DNA of 64,000 nt, from positions 62,001-126,000 of the forward strand of contig JALNQF010000108.1 in assembly GCA_028456385.1 (NCBI GenBank). Direction: 5' to 3'. A program made the position numbers and the translations under genes. This document shows positions 45,530 to 57,039 of the stretch, in pieces (the first letter of the stretch is position 1; the number at the start of each line of letters is the position of its first letter). Below the pieces are notes generated by a model. The model was not told where the DNA came from, did not search any database, and was given only the letters and a program-made list of their open reading frames with translations. Origin of the DNA: Ophiosphaerella korrae (Eukaryota; Ascomycota; Dothideomycetes; Pleosporales; Phaeosphaeriaceae).

Positions 45530-47137
45530 ATGAGTGCATCGGCGGTCGAGACGTATATGTTGTGGGTAGAAGGCAGAGAGATCGTGGGTGATGCGGATCA
45601 GTCAGAGTACCCCTCATTTTGAGTATTCTTTCGCTGATATCTTGACAGGCTCGCTATTGAAGACCCTGCCACGGGAGAAATCTTTGCTTATTGCCACACT
45701 GCATCTGCAAAGAATGTAGACGATACGGTAAAAGTGGCATACAAAGTCTTCAAGTCGGGCGTGTGGTCAAAAGCTTCACGTCATGTGCGAGCTGACACGC
45801 TCGACCGCATTGCTGAGCTTCTGACAAAAGATTTGCCACGTTTGATTCAACTAGAAGTATGCCAGACCGGACGAGCAATTCGCGAAATGAATGCACAGGT
45901 ACCAACACTAGTAAAATGGTTCAAGTACTATGCCGCCTTGATTAGGACGGAAGAGCGATCAGTCATGCCTACGATGGGCAAGCTGCACAACTGGGTTGAA
46001 CGAAAACCGCTTGGTGTCGTTGCGCAGATTACACCTTTCAACCACCCACTGTTGATTGCAGTTAAGAAAATTGCTCCTGCATTGGCCGCCGGAAATTCGA
46101 TCGTGCTCAAACCAAGCGAGTTGACACCATTGACGAGTATAGAACTAGGGAAGTTGATGAAGGAGGCTGGCTTGCCTGATGGTGTGTTCAATGTTGTAAC
46201 GGGCGATGGATTGACAACTGGCAAAGCGCTCGTGGAGCATCCATTGATCAAAAAGGTTGACGTTACCGGAGGCACACTAGCCGGACGCGCTATCGGTGCC
46301 ATTGCTGGACGTAATCTTGCATATTATACCGCTGAGCTCGGTGGAAAGGCCCCTCTCATCGTTTTCGAGCAAGCAAACCTGGATCTCGCAGTCAACGGCA
46401 TTGCATTTGGCAGCTTTATTGCCAGTGGTCAGACCTGCGTGGCAGCGACACGTATCATTGTGCACAATAATGTGATTAAAAAGGTACTAGAAAAATTACA
46501 ACGCAAGGCCCAGAGCATAGAGAGGAGAATAGGGTCCCCTAAAAACGCCGATTCCATGATGGGACCGCTAATATCAGCAAAGCAACTCGTGAATGTCTCA
46601 ATGCTAGTGAGCGAGGCTATCGAATCGGGTGCGACTGTCGTTACTGGTGGGCAAAGGATGAGCGGCGCATCTACTCTTGATGGTACAGATTTCTGGAAAG
46701 GTTATTTTTATCCACCAACTATTCTGATCGACGGCGAATCAAAGAAGGTTGTTGACACACGTATATGGAAGGAGGAGGCCTTTGGACCCGTTATTGTTGT
46801 CGTTGGGTTTGACACTGAGGAGGAAGCACTGGCACTCGCTAACGACAGTGAATTTGGGCTGGGTGCAGCGATTTGGACACAGGACCTGTCACAAGCTTTT
46901 AGGGTGTCAGAGAGTATCGAAAGCGGTATCTGTTGGGTTAATACGCACCATCGCAATGACCCAAGCTCACCCTGGGGCGGTATCAAGAATTCTGGCGTTG
47001 GAAGTGAAAACGGCATTGATGCTTATCAGGCATATACAGCAACGAAAAGCACGATTATCAACTACGCTACCAGTGAAGAAGGGCTTCAGAGCGATGACTG
47101 GTTCCGAGAGAGCGCTGGTGAGGTGAGGTATGGTTAA
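45530..47137 (+). CDS. NAD(P)-dependent aldehyde dehydrogenase
   Basis: Two exons (45530-45600, 45649-47137) give 519 residues. The 48-nt intron has a weak GTCAGA donor but joins DADQ to LAIEDPATGEIF in phase. The ALDH fold is complete: PFNHP with the oxyanion Asn155, KPSE for cofactor binding (Lys178), a modified TGG turn (VDVTGGTLAG, about 228-237), AELGGKAP with general base Glu253, SGQTCVAATR with catalytic Cys287 and EEAFGPV near 394. It oxidises an aldehyde to an acid, probably in the cytosol; the subfamily looks like the broad betaine/succinate-semialdehyde-type group, and the substrate cannot be assigned. It lies beside GH67 but on the other strand; no functional link is shown. Confidence 0.92.
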
Positions 47138-47813
47138 AAGGTCTAACGTGTTTCGTCTGGACGAGAGGTATGCATTGCTTACTAGATATCTGTATATTGT
47201 TTTGATAAGCGCCACCTGTGAACACGACCATTGACCACCTAAGCTAGCTAAATTGTTGAACACATGGCGTGACGCATGGCAGAAAAGGGTCACCTTCCCA
47301 GAAGCGCAAACACGTGTTTGGTCGAGATAGGATGAGTCGCGACCAGCCTTGGAAGACAGCTTTAACGTTATCCCCAAGTAGCAAATCAATGTGTGGGTTG
47401 CGCCCAATAGCCAAGTTAGGGGGTTCAGATTACGTCGCGGTGTGACTGACTAGCAATTTTTCACCAATTGCAAACCTGCAATGCTATGTAAGTGTAACGT
47501 TTTGTGTGCTACTACTGCCTTGTTTCGCATTTTAACAAGAGTGTCGCTGTCGTCGATTATCGCGCGAGGCTATCATGCGCCATTCCTGAGGCATTATACA
47601 TATTAGCAATATACGAACTGCGGATGTATTTGGTCGCAAAAGTGTTGCCCTTCACCGCCTCCGGCGCTGCACTCTAGCGCACTACCCCCTATGCAGGCTG
47701 TGCATTACACAAGACCAAACATTGAGAATTACGATAAGGCTCGCGTGCCTCTGGAGCTAATTTTTTTTCTTCCGCTCAAAGAGCGATATCACCTCCATCA
47801 TTGATGCGCAAAA
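47138..47813. other. Intergenic, no gene seen
   Basis: 676 bases between the dehydrogenase and the HET gene. Nothing recognised apart from a T-run at 47761-47768 near the HET start. Confidence 0.5.
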
Positions 47814-49835
47814 ATGTGCTGCCCCATTTGCGACTGCCTCGGCTATTGCTCCAAACCGCTTCCCAATGACTCTCACCTTGACAGCCACAAGATTGTACAG
47901 GATCGCTCACTTGATTCATTCACGCTATCTGCTGAGAGAGGCTGCAAATTTTGCAGTTATGTTATAATGTGCTCAGCTTTGCTTCCAACAGCATCAAGAA
48001 CACTACTAAATATACTGCTGTATCCACAAACGCCTACCGAAATACATTTCGAGCCAGCATATAATGTCGTTGAGGTGTATCCAAACCCAAGTAAGGGTAG
48101 ACATAATACTAGCCACACGAGGCTAACCTTGATTGTAGAGAGTGAGGATCTCACTTTTCCAAAGCCTGGAAGAGACGTACCAGGGTCTTCAAAATCGGAC
48201 GCCTCGCTGATGTTCTTAATGGAGAACTACGATCGTTGCTGTGCAGAACATGAAAATTGCCGCCAGGAATCAGCTATTCTTCCCAGAAGAGTGGTCGACA
48301 TCTCTGGCTCTCAATACCGCTTAGTTGAACCAGAAAGTGGCACTAAAGGTATATATGCTACGGTATCCTACTCTTGGGGAGATCGAGGTTTTCCAATGAC
48401 TACTACTCATAGCTACGAGCGATTAAAGCAAGGTATCGATCGATATTCAATGCCAATAGCTTTCCAGGATGCTGCATTCATCGCTACGATTTTGAAGATC
48501 CGCTTTCTTTGGATTGACACTTTATGTATTATACAAGACTGCAAACTGGATTGGGAAGAACAAGCGGCAATCATGGGGGACATATTCGAAAACTCTGCGA
48601 TAACAATAGCAGCCTCGTCGTCTCCAAATCCAAATGTTTCCATTTTTGAGTCACGGCATCCGGTTCACCAAGAAGTTGAATTATCTAATGAAGGGAACCG
48701 GGATAACCTAGGTGCTTTATTTAAAGCAAGGAAAAAAATTACGCGCGGATTGCACGCAAAGATGGGTCGATCTACGGAAAGCGATCCTTTGGATTCGCGT
48801 GCATGGGCTCTACAAGAGAAAGTACTCTCAAGAAGGTTGATAAACTTCACTGCGGCAGAACTTCAATGGAAATGCCGAACGATACAGGCATGCGAATGCC
48901 ACCAGAGTCCTTACGTGTCACTGCCATTCTTCCCAATGCTCCCAACTCAAATGAACGATGGAAACCTGAAACAATCCTTCAAGGGTTGGACTCAGGTGGT
49001 GGAAGAATACTCTGCTCGCGATCTAACGGTACCTGAGGATAAAATTCCTGCGCTGAGTGGTCTCGCAAAAAAGTTCTTCGCTCTGACCGGCTGCGAGTAT
49101 ATTGCTGGCCTATGGAGAGACAATCTCCTTTTCGATCTTGCATGGCAGCGTCACTCAAAACAACTCCTCGTTCCTTCAGCCTATCTTGCCCCATCGTTTT
49201 CCTGGGCATCAATACCGGGTGCCGTCAATTTCCGGTTCTTAAGGTCATCCTATCCCGGTACTCGAATTCTTCACTCACAACTTGTTGATGTTCGATATAA
49301 CACTTCACCGCGAAACTTTCACGCCAGGCCTATTGCGGACTTACTGATCTTGAGAGGTCATACTATAGATGCTTATTTACACTCAACTCCGATGGCACCC
49401 CTTGATTACACTCTCTGTATCATGAATACATTTTATTCGCCACAAACCAACATGAGAGGTAGCTGCGAATTCTCCATCGACGTGCCAGTAAATACTGATG
49501 ACAATTTGAAGCAGCCGCCTGAAATTTCACGCAGGCAGTATTCAGAGCCTCATAGTCATATTGTTCAAGGCAGGGTGAAGCTTCTCAGCCTCTATTCCAT
49601 TCGCCACCCGAAATATCTGTATCAAAATTTTCTGATTCTTGGGCGATCCACAACCAATAGCCATAGCTACGAGAGGGTCGGGGTTGGTACAGGCAAAATG
49701 TATCACAATGGTCGTGTCGAAAGCGCCATCCCAGAGCCGCAATCTTTGAGGCCATTCGAATGGCTTGCACTAGAGCCTAAAAAGGATGGAGGATGCATCG
49801 AGAATGTGGTAGAACAGGTGGTCTGCATCGAATAA
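47814..49835 (+). CDS. HET-domain protein
   Basis: Intronless, 673 residues, starting at the first ATG. A Cys-rich N-terminus (MCCPICDCLGYC, GCKFC) precedes the HET domain at about residues 178-340: YATVSYSWGD, IAFQDAAFIATILKIRFLWIDTLCIIQD, DIFENSAITIAASSS and DSRAWALQEKVLSRRLINF. The C-terminal third (WTQVVEEYSARDLTVPEDKIPALSGLAKKF, SFSWASIPG) is the usual HET extension. HET proteins trigger vegetative incompatibility and cell death when non-self partners meet; partner and specificity regions cannot be identified. The gene is intact, unlike the HET remnant at 0.3 kb, and lies tail-to-tail with the kinase-HET gene. Confidence 0.9.
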   Translation: MCCPICDCLGYCSKPLPNDSHLDSHKIVQDRSLDSFTLSAERGCKFCSYVIMCSALLPTASRTLLNILLYPQTPTEIHFEPAYNVVEVYPNPSKGRHNTSHTRLTLIVESEDLTFPKPGRDVPGSSKSDASLMFLMENYDRCCAEHENCRQESAILPRRVVDISGSQYRLVEPESGTKGIYATVSYSWGDRGFPMTTTHSYERLKQGIDRYSMPIAFQDAAFIATILKIRFLWIDTLCIIQDCKLDWEEQAAIMGDIFENSAITIAASSSPNPNVSIFESRHPVHQEVELSNEGNRDNLGALFKARKKITRGLHAKMGRSTESDPLDSRAWALQEKVLSRRLINFTAAELQWKCRTIQACECHQSPYVSLPFFPMLPTQMNDGNLKQSFKGWTQVVEEYSARDLTVPEDKIPALSGLAKKFFALTGCEYIAGLWRDNLLFDLAWQRHSKQLLVPSAYLAPSFSWASIPGAVNFRFLRSSYPGTRILHSQLVDVRYNTSPRNFHARPIADLLILRGHTIDAYLHSTPMAPLDYTLCIMNTFYSPQTNMRGSCEFSIDVPVNTDDNLKQPPEISRRQYSEPHSHIVQGRVKLLSLYSIRHPKYLYQNFLILGRSTTNSHSYERVGVGTGKMYHNGRVESAIPEPQSLRPFEWLALEPKKDGGCIENVVEQVVCIE

Positions 49836-50382
49836 CCGTCGTTAAATTCGATACCTCGATCTCCTACTCATTATGCAAGTCAATCTAAAGGGTCTCATAT
49901 ATCATGATTAGCTGGTTTATCTTACGCCATAGATGCAAAGATTGCTGCTGAACCTGTTCTAAACACGAAATGCAATAATTCTGGCCGGTTGCGGCCCACT
50001 CGTCGCAGCCGTTGCGGATGCATTTTGCCGAACTCATGATATCTCACTCTGGTCACCGAACCTGTAATGTCTTGGAAAGAATGATGAAAGATGGTAGGAA
50101 GCTAAAGGCTTAGCCTAGCAATAATATGACAGTGTTTGTCGCGTCCTTGAAAGAAAAGTTGAGGCGGGGTTTCAAGATCTTGTGATGAGTCTGATAGCCC
50201 AACCCCGCACCACCAGTGCCTCTCACTTTTCTCCACACTGAACATAGCCCTAGCTAATGCAAGGATCAGGGCCTATTGTGGCTGAAGTGGCATGATCTGC
50301 CAAGCTTAAAGAAGCCCACAGTTTCTATACACACCGCGTAATACCCCGGTACATGTGTATGCTGTGGATCTAAAAAAATGTT
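49836..50382. other. Intergenic, no gene seen
   Basis: 547 bases between two convergent HET genes. Nothing recognised. Confidence 0.5.
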
Positions 50383-50505
50383 GAAATCACTCCTAATATT
50401 GATGCTAGATAGGTACAGTAGACAATGTATTACAATATATTATCGCTAGAAATCTTAGATTACCCCTATCTGATCTATAACTATCTAGGAAAGATATCAC
50501 AGGTA
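50383..50505 (+). repeat. AT-rich dispersed repeat C, copy 2, 3' flank of the kinase-HET gene
   Basis: Matches the reverse complement of 54835-54960 (CTTAGATTAC.CCTA, CTATAACTATC.AG.AAAG.ATCACA). The two copies therefore bracket the kinase-HET gene in opposite orientation. Confidence 0.6.
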
Positions 50506-50685
50506 ATCGAAGAATCTTCAGGCTGCTACATCTCAAGTGGTTAATTTCCCAATGTTCCGGTTGACTGAAGGTACGTATATTTGGAGTGGGGCCCTAATTT
50601 GCGGCACTTTTTGGATGCTATAAATTACGAAAGGGATGAAAGAACACTAATAACTTTCTGGGCAGAAATTCGTTTCCAGAAATAT

Positions 50686-53600
50686 CTAGATAATTGCGAT
50701 CGGTTGAAAATCGCGATTCAAACATCTTCCTGGTAGATACCCTGCCCCGATCCTATCACAAAGTCCTTGCCTATTGGACTCTGATGCTTGTCTTCGTGCT
50801 ACTATCAATACATAGTGTCTTCTATCTTGAACTGGCGCAGATCCTTTAGCAATGCCTAGAACTACAGCAATTGCGTTGCCACGTCTCGTATCCGCAGGGT
50901 CGTCAAATGTTATCCAATCCTCACCCTGGCGAGCTGTGGACTGATTGTAGGAACAAGCAGTGGCTAAGATGGCATTGTCGACAGTCGGCTCGTGTGGTAC
51001 TGACCAAATAGACCGTATATTCTCCCAGTCGTTCTCGTTAAACCTAGGGTGTAAGTAGTCAATCCCACCAGAGACTGCCATCCAAGACCACGATGGTACT
51101 GCCTCCTGGTCGTTTGGGAATGCGATTGCCTTCAAGCATTTTGTATCATCTCCGCGATGCCACAATAGACTGCGGCAAAGCATTCCTTGGTGGTTCTGAT
51201 CCTGAACAACTCCAAACCCGCCTTGAACTTTCATTGTTCTCAGGAGGCGTTGCTGTAGTCCATCAATAGCCGTTGGACGATCATGAGGTGATGAAAGGCT
51301 AAGTCTCGAAAACTGTTGGTACAGCTTTTGAAATCGAACGATACGTTCACCACGAGTAGCGGAATTTAGTATACGAGGGAACTCGGGATCTCCGAGTAAC
51401 GCAGCTGACTTGCTAATGATATAGTGTTAGCGTAGTTTACTTGACGGATAATTCCGGTCGCGCTCAAACATACCTTTGCATTTTTGCCATAGTTTCACAC
51501 CGAACGCCGTAACCGCACTGCCAGTATGTTTGATGCTCGGTGAAGAATATAGTACGCCGAGCAAGGGCATGTTCTTGCAGAACCCATCCTCGCTTGCTCA
51601 ACGGGCCTTCTAAAACATGGTCTTTGAAATTATCAATCATCTGACAGATATAAAATTCACCTCCATTTTCACAGCGAAGAGTAACGTGTCTCCTCTTTTT
51701 GCGGAGTCCTAAAAACCCGGATTGTTGACCAGTAGCACGACTCGCAGCGAGCACGCAATAAGCGCCACTGTATACATCTTCCATTCGGCCTGCCTCTTGA
51801 CTAAAATCACCATCTTCACCCTGTATAATGCAAATTGAATCAATCCATAAGTATTGTCGCCCAAGAGCTCGTGTGACCTCGACTGCATCTTGGAATGTAG
51901 TCGGAAGATCGAGCAGGCTCATCTTCTTAATATGGTCCTGTAGATTTTGTCGAGTGGTCGAGAATGGTGGCAACGAACCCCAGCGATACGATAGAGCAAT
52001 CCATTCGCCAGTATCAAAATTCTCCATCTCTTTCAGCCTTACAGTATCCTCGCCCTTAGTGCCAACATCGATAAGCCGAGTTGGCATTCTGACAGTGACA
52101 TTATTCTTTGGGTCTGATTCCTGGCCGAGCGGTTTGCATCGTGGGTCCGTGTGGGTGTCGTTACAGTCGTCAAGCCATCCTCGAATCACACTAAAATGTG
52201 AATCTTTTCTAGGTTCGGGGAGTTCGGCAAACCCAATCTGGACGTCGCAGTCCTGGGTTCCCCATTCTAATATGATGATAAGCAAAGGCTTCTAAATGCC
52301 GAGAATTTAGCAACAACTTACGTTTGCTACGATAGAGGGAGAGCACTGGGGCTTTGTTGTCATTCATTGTCAACGTCGATCCAGACCTCTGAAATGTGAC
52401 TTTGTCAAATATTGAGCCATCATTTTCTTCGCAAGTCTGCCATAGCAGATAACAAAGGTCACAGGTATTATGATTCCCATCGGCATTCGCCTTCAGATAC
52501 TGAGTTTCAAAATTGAAGGTAAAGAATGGACTCCATAAATGTTCATGGAAATCTTTACACTTCGAACAGAGTCGGGCCGTCCTAGATGCTGAACTGCACC
52601 GCGGATTTTTCTCTACGGCCATTTTGGAGAACAAATCCTTGGCAAACATGTTGTCAAGAACAAAGTTCCAATCATCCGACTCTAGGCGGGGGTGGGAATA
52701 ATCTGGCCGCTCTGGCATAGCTACGGCTAGGCCTTTGGGATAGAAATGCCCCCGTGCAGTTAGCGATGGTACGGGGATAGAGGAAGATGCTTCAGATTTC
52801 TTAGGCGGTGCCCTCCGCGATGAGCTCTGAACCCAGTAGCTTGCGATCTGGTCTGCAACAAGAATTTGATGCAGTTTACTGGCAAGTTCGATAGCTCTGA
52901 TTCTCCCAGGCTCTTCGGGTCTTTTATTTTGCGTAATACTATTTTCAATAGGATCTGGTTGAATGACATTGATAGAAGGTAAATCGCTAGGAGAAGTTTC
53001 TAATCCCTCATCACGATCCTCGGGTACAAAGGAATTGACGGTTTTGTCGTCTTTGCCGGGGTTTTGGTGGTCGATAGATCCGCCGCCAGGAGGAAGTTTA
53101 ACGACAAGCAGGCCGTGACGAACAAGATCTAGGAGATCACCTAGAGCAGTTGTGTTGATACGGCATAGAGGGTCGTCCGCCATGTGATTCATCCAATGTA
53201 AGGTTACCCCATGAACATGAGCATTGCGATTCGAATCGATCTCATAGAAGAAGTAGGATGTACCATAGGTCCCCTTGTCGCTTTTATTGAATCGATTCAA
53301 CTCCTCGAGGCCATATGCGAGCCAGATGATGAATTCAAGGACGATGCAGCCGAAGCTCCAGATATCATACAATCGAGAACGAACGCCAACAGATCCGGTG
53401 GAAACATCTGATTGTAATCCAGTTTCAACCTCAGGGGGCTCATAGCGCCGAGTCCCAGATCCAGCTGTTGTACTATGACGCAATGCCGTGACAAGGCTAT
53501 GATTCTTTGCCTCACCCCAATCGCCAATTTTTAGGGTGCCAATCTGTCCGCCGTTACGAAACCAAAGAATGTTGGCTGGCTTGAGATCGCCATGGCGATA

Positions 53601-54757
53601 CGATGCGCCGCTATATCTGCCACTGTAGTCCTTCAAATAGTGAGCTGCACACAATGCTTCCGAAAGTCCATGGAGTTGCGTAATTACTTCTCTTATTAGA
53701 GGTGGTGTCAGCTTAGGACGAGGATTTTGTTTCCAGAGATCACCTAGATTTCCTCCATCAGCCCATTCAAAGACCACGTAATGGCCTATGTCTGCCTCAG
53801 AACCGTGGCGGAAAGCAGTCAAGAATCGGACAATATGATCTTGGCTAAGTGTATTCATCTTTGCCAGTGCTCTGACTTCTGATAGCCAGTGATCCGCTAC
53901 TGATGGTGCATCAATCTTCTTTCGGAAATTCTTCACTGCGACAAAGTAGTTGGTAGGCTTTCCCTGTAATCGAATGTTAGAATCGGATACTTAAGTTTTA
54001 TGAATCCTTTTTTTCTTACGGATGCATGAGGATCGTCAAAATGTGACTTGTGGAACTCATATTTGTTGACGATACCATACCCACCAGCTCCATGTTCGTT
54101 GCCAATCGATATAAACGGTAGCGGGCGGTGTCCAAAATCGTAATGGTGTACAGATGTTGAGATTTTAGGGGCAAGAAACTTCCATTGGGCCTCTTGAAAT
54201 TTTAAAATCAACACCCAGTCCCAGGGTCTCGACTTTGAGAGTCGTTGAGCTAACATAAAAGGGTGATTTTTTTGTTCTTGGAGAGATGTTGTGCGAAGCC
54301 ACTCTGGGTATGGCAATTGGTCATCCGTAAGATTCATTTTTTGAAACAAGGACATGATTGCATGGATATCTTTGCCGAGATCGATAACAATAAGGAATAA
54401 CACCTTGGCTTTCATAACGATGTATTTCACAAGAGCCTTATCAGCTTCAGTCGCTCGACTTGGTTTCATGTCCAATCCGTGAAAGATAGTGCGAAGCTTC
54501 TGTTCGGTGCTGATATCTGTTCTGTCTGCGTTGTATATTCTATCGATAACATCCTGTGGGAGGAAATTGTATGGTGTATCCTTAAATTTGCTCTTGACCA
54601 TACAGGTGTATATCTCAGTTGAGATACTGCATTCTAGGTCAGAATCGATGCCATCGTTAGTATTATCTTCATAATAAAAATCTCCCTCCATACTGCATTG
54701 CTTGTCTTCAGTCCTCACTATGTGAAATCTTCTTTTGCCTTTTAGTTCATATGACAT
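50686..54757 (-). CDS. Protein kinase-HET domain fusion protein
   Basis: Four minus-strand exons (54757-54020, 53963-52322, 52266-51474, 51412-50686) sum to 3900 nt, 1299 residues, all junctions in phase. Introns are 56, 55 and 61 nt. Residues 1-215 form an N-terminal module shared with the kinase at 57040 (QWKFLAPKI and LPFISIG precede the kinase). The kinase domain (about 220-480) has a GAGGYGIV loop (223), VAVK with Lys257, HGDLKPAN with Asp372 (Gly replaces Arg of HRD), DWG with Asp394 (Trp for Phe) and YEPPE. A long linker has two CxxC-type pairs (CSKCKDF, CDLCY; about 700-745). The HET domain starts near 881: WIALSYRWGS, LPTTFQDAVEVTRALGRQYLWIDSICIIQ, VYSGAYCVLAAS, KRGWVLQEHAL. The key kinase residues remain, so it may be active. 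A link between signal sensing and HET-driven death is inference. Confidence 0.88.
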
Positions 54758-54834
54758 CAATGGTTTCTTGTGCTGCTCACGTGATGTCTACGGGGTGTTT
54801 GCTCTCGTTGGGACAATATGTGATCCTTTTCTTG

Positions 54835-54960
54835 ATAGTTATAGGTATACTAGGAGTAATCTAAGGTCACTAGTTAGATAAATATATATTATATAGCCTG
54901 TTGTATGCACCTGGTGTAAATGTGAGGGAAATGAATTTCCTACTTTTTCAGTTTACCGAG
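54835..54960 (-). repeat. AT-rich dispersed repeat C, copy 3, 5' flank of the kinase-HET gene
   Basis: Inverted relative to 50383-50505. It ends about 80 bases from the kinase-HET start codon, so it lies in that gene's promoter. No terminal inverted repeat or target duplication could be fixed by eye. Confidence 0.6.
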
Positions 54961-55597
54961 AGGTTGGACCACTGAATCCTATCAAAAATCAACAAAAATC
55001 AGTTCATATTGAACGGCTATAGCTTGGGAGGCCTCAGGCACTGGATTGAGGGCCTTTGTGGTGGATTATTACTACCCACAGGTACCTAGCATGATTAGGT
55101 AGCGTTTTGCGGCTCAAGTCTCACCGGAATTTGCTATCGCTTGCAACTGCTACTATAAACAAGGCAAAAGCCGTATATTCAGCACACCGGGCAATAAGCT
55201 GCAGGGTTCCAGGCAGATCGACGACAACCTTTTCCACATTCAATAGTCGAGGCTCTGCCCAGCAAATAGACACAGAGACAAGGGTGTATAGAACTGACTA
55301 GCTCCGCATAATGCTACGGCACCATGCATCGAGTCAGCCAGTAGGTTTGCATGCATGGCGATTGCCTGTGATCAGGCTGCATCATGGCGGGATCTGTGGT
55401 CACAGCTAAGGGTTGCGAAGCGAAATCGATGAAAAAGGTGGCTTATCTCACCCACCCACATCCCAGGGAATGCATGACATCCCCAATACATTATTTTTGC
55501 TCTCATTGGGTAGATCTTAGCATCCCATGGACCACCAAGACAGTGCAGCCAATAGAAAAGCGGGTAAATCTGCCGACAAGAAAAAGAACATAATCTT

Positions 55598-55739
55598 CCC
55601 TCGACCGCCTCAACGCCCTTGAGTCCTTCTGCTTACGAAAAAAAGTGATTGGCTGCCAACACAATCCTCTCTCGTACCGCCTCAACGCCCCTGAGTCCTC
55701 CTGTTTACGAAAACAAATGACTAAACTGCGAGCACAATC
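55598..55739 (+). repeat. Tandem duplication, ~70-bp unit, two copies
   Basis: Two imperfect adjacent units share CTCG.CCGCCTCAACGCCC.TGAGTCCT.CTG.TTACGAAAA and end in ACACAATC or GCACAATC. Non-coding, purpose unknown. Confidence 0.75.
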
Positions 55740-56321
55740 ACTTCACAAACAATCCTACTCGACAGCGTATTAATGGCGTTAGATGGCGTCCCATTGTTTT
55801 AGACGACTAATTAAGCAGGATTTCGGTCTTGAATCATGCTGTAAAGGCATTTGTGCAGGTTTCCAACTGCCAAGGTCGTCTAGGCTAAATCGCGAAATTC
55901 AGTGTTTCTCTTCTAAACTAGAGCTTGCAAAGGTTTCTTTACTATCCGAGTGTGGGAATAGATCACAGCGTGAGTCACACTCAATACATACGGGCAACAT
56001 GACCAACATCTAAAATCTACCTTCAAAGTTGCAAAGGCATGGTGCCTACCAGATTCTCCCCATAGCGAAAATGATTGTTGGGACCTGCGACAAGTGAAGG
56101 GGTACTTCGGTGTTGAAGCGGGTGCAATGTTGGTCCTCACGGATGGCTGCCGGGGCTCACAAGGGCACTTGAGTGTTAAGGCAATATTGCGACTCAACTT
56201 GTAAAGAACACTCGATTGTATTGCGTTGAGTAGCAAAGCGAACATGACTATCTAAGGGTAGTGAACGTGGTGTCTACATACCGTGTCTAGTGCCGTCTCG
56301 CCATGTCGCGATTGTATCGCT

Positions 56322-56342
56322 GGTCTCGCCATGAGCGAGACC
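56322..56342. repeat. Perfect short inverted repeat
   Basis: GGTCTCGC and GCGAGACC flank a 5-base loop. It is too short and isolated to assign a role; no T-run follows. Confidence 0.6.
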
Positions 56343-57039
56343 ACATGATGTCGTGTCATGTGAGTGTCTAGACCCCACTTGGTGCCTTGTTACGTGGGAT
56401 CGTAACAATGATTTATAATTTTCACTTAGAGTATCTATTTTTTGGTTTTTATGCCAATTACATTGCTATTTCTTGCTATGCACAATTCTGTTTTGATTAC
56501 CAGGCTCTCAATTAACCGCAAAAGTGAGAAATACACACTTAAGTGGTCACCAGACGGTACTTAGAGAATTTAGAGCATCCCTTTATATAAAAACGACAAG
56601 CAAAGACTAATCTATGAACCCCGGCGAAAAGATGCTGTAATAAATATCCCATTCTATATATCTAGCCTTTTGCGGATGACTGAGAGCCACGTACTCCGTC
56701 AATGATCTAGGTGTGATCAATGATGAATAATCTACGGCTAAAAACATTTCTATCCTGATTCAGCAAGGCACGTGTGCTCATTTGTTTTTACAAAGTGTGA
56801 CGGCTGTATGGCCTCGCCAATCGACATAGAGATACACTAGACTGAAAAATTAATCGAGGCGGGGCTTATGCTTGGCAAATTCTTATAGATCAAGGACGTG
56901 AAGGAAGTTCTATAACACGTTGTCGATCTCTGGAGCCAAAATATCATTTGAGCTTCCCGGAAGTAGTTTAGCATTAGACAGTTTTCATCTCCACGTGCTC
57001 TCCAGGACGGTAACAGATTTTTGCAAATCTACCCACACC

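Larger units (their letters stand above)
54961..57039. other. Intergenic between the two kinase genes
   Basis: 2.1 kb with no supported gene. It holds a ~70-bp tandem duplication (55598-55739) and a short perfect hairpin (56322-56342). Several frames of 60-110 codons have no motif. Confidence 0.5.
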
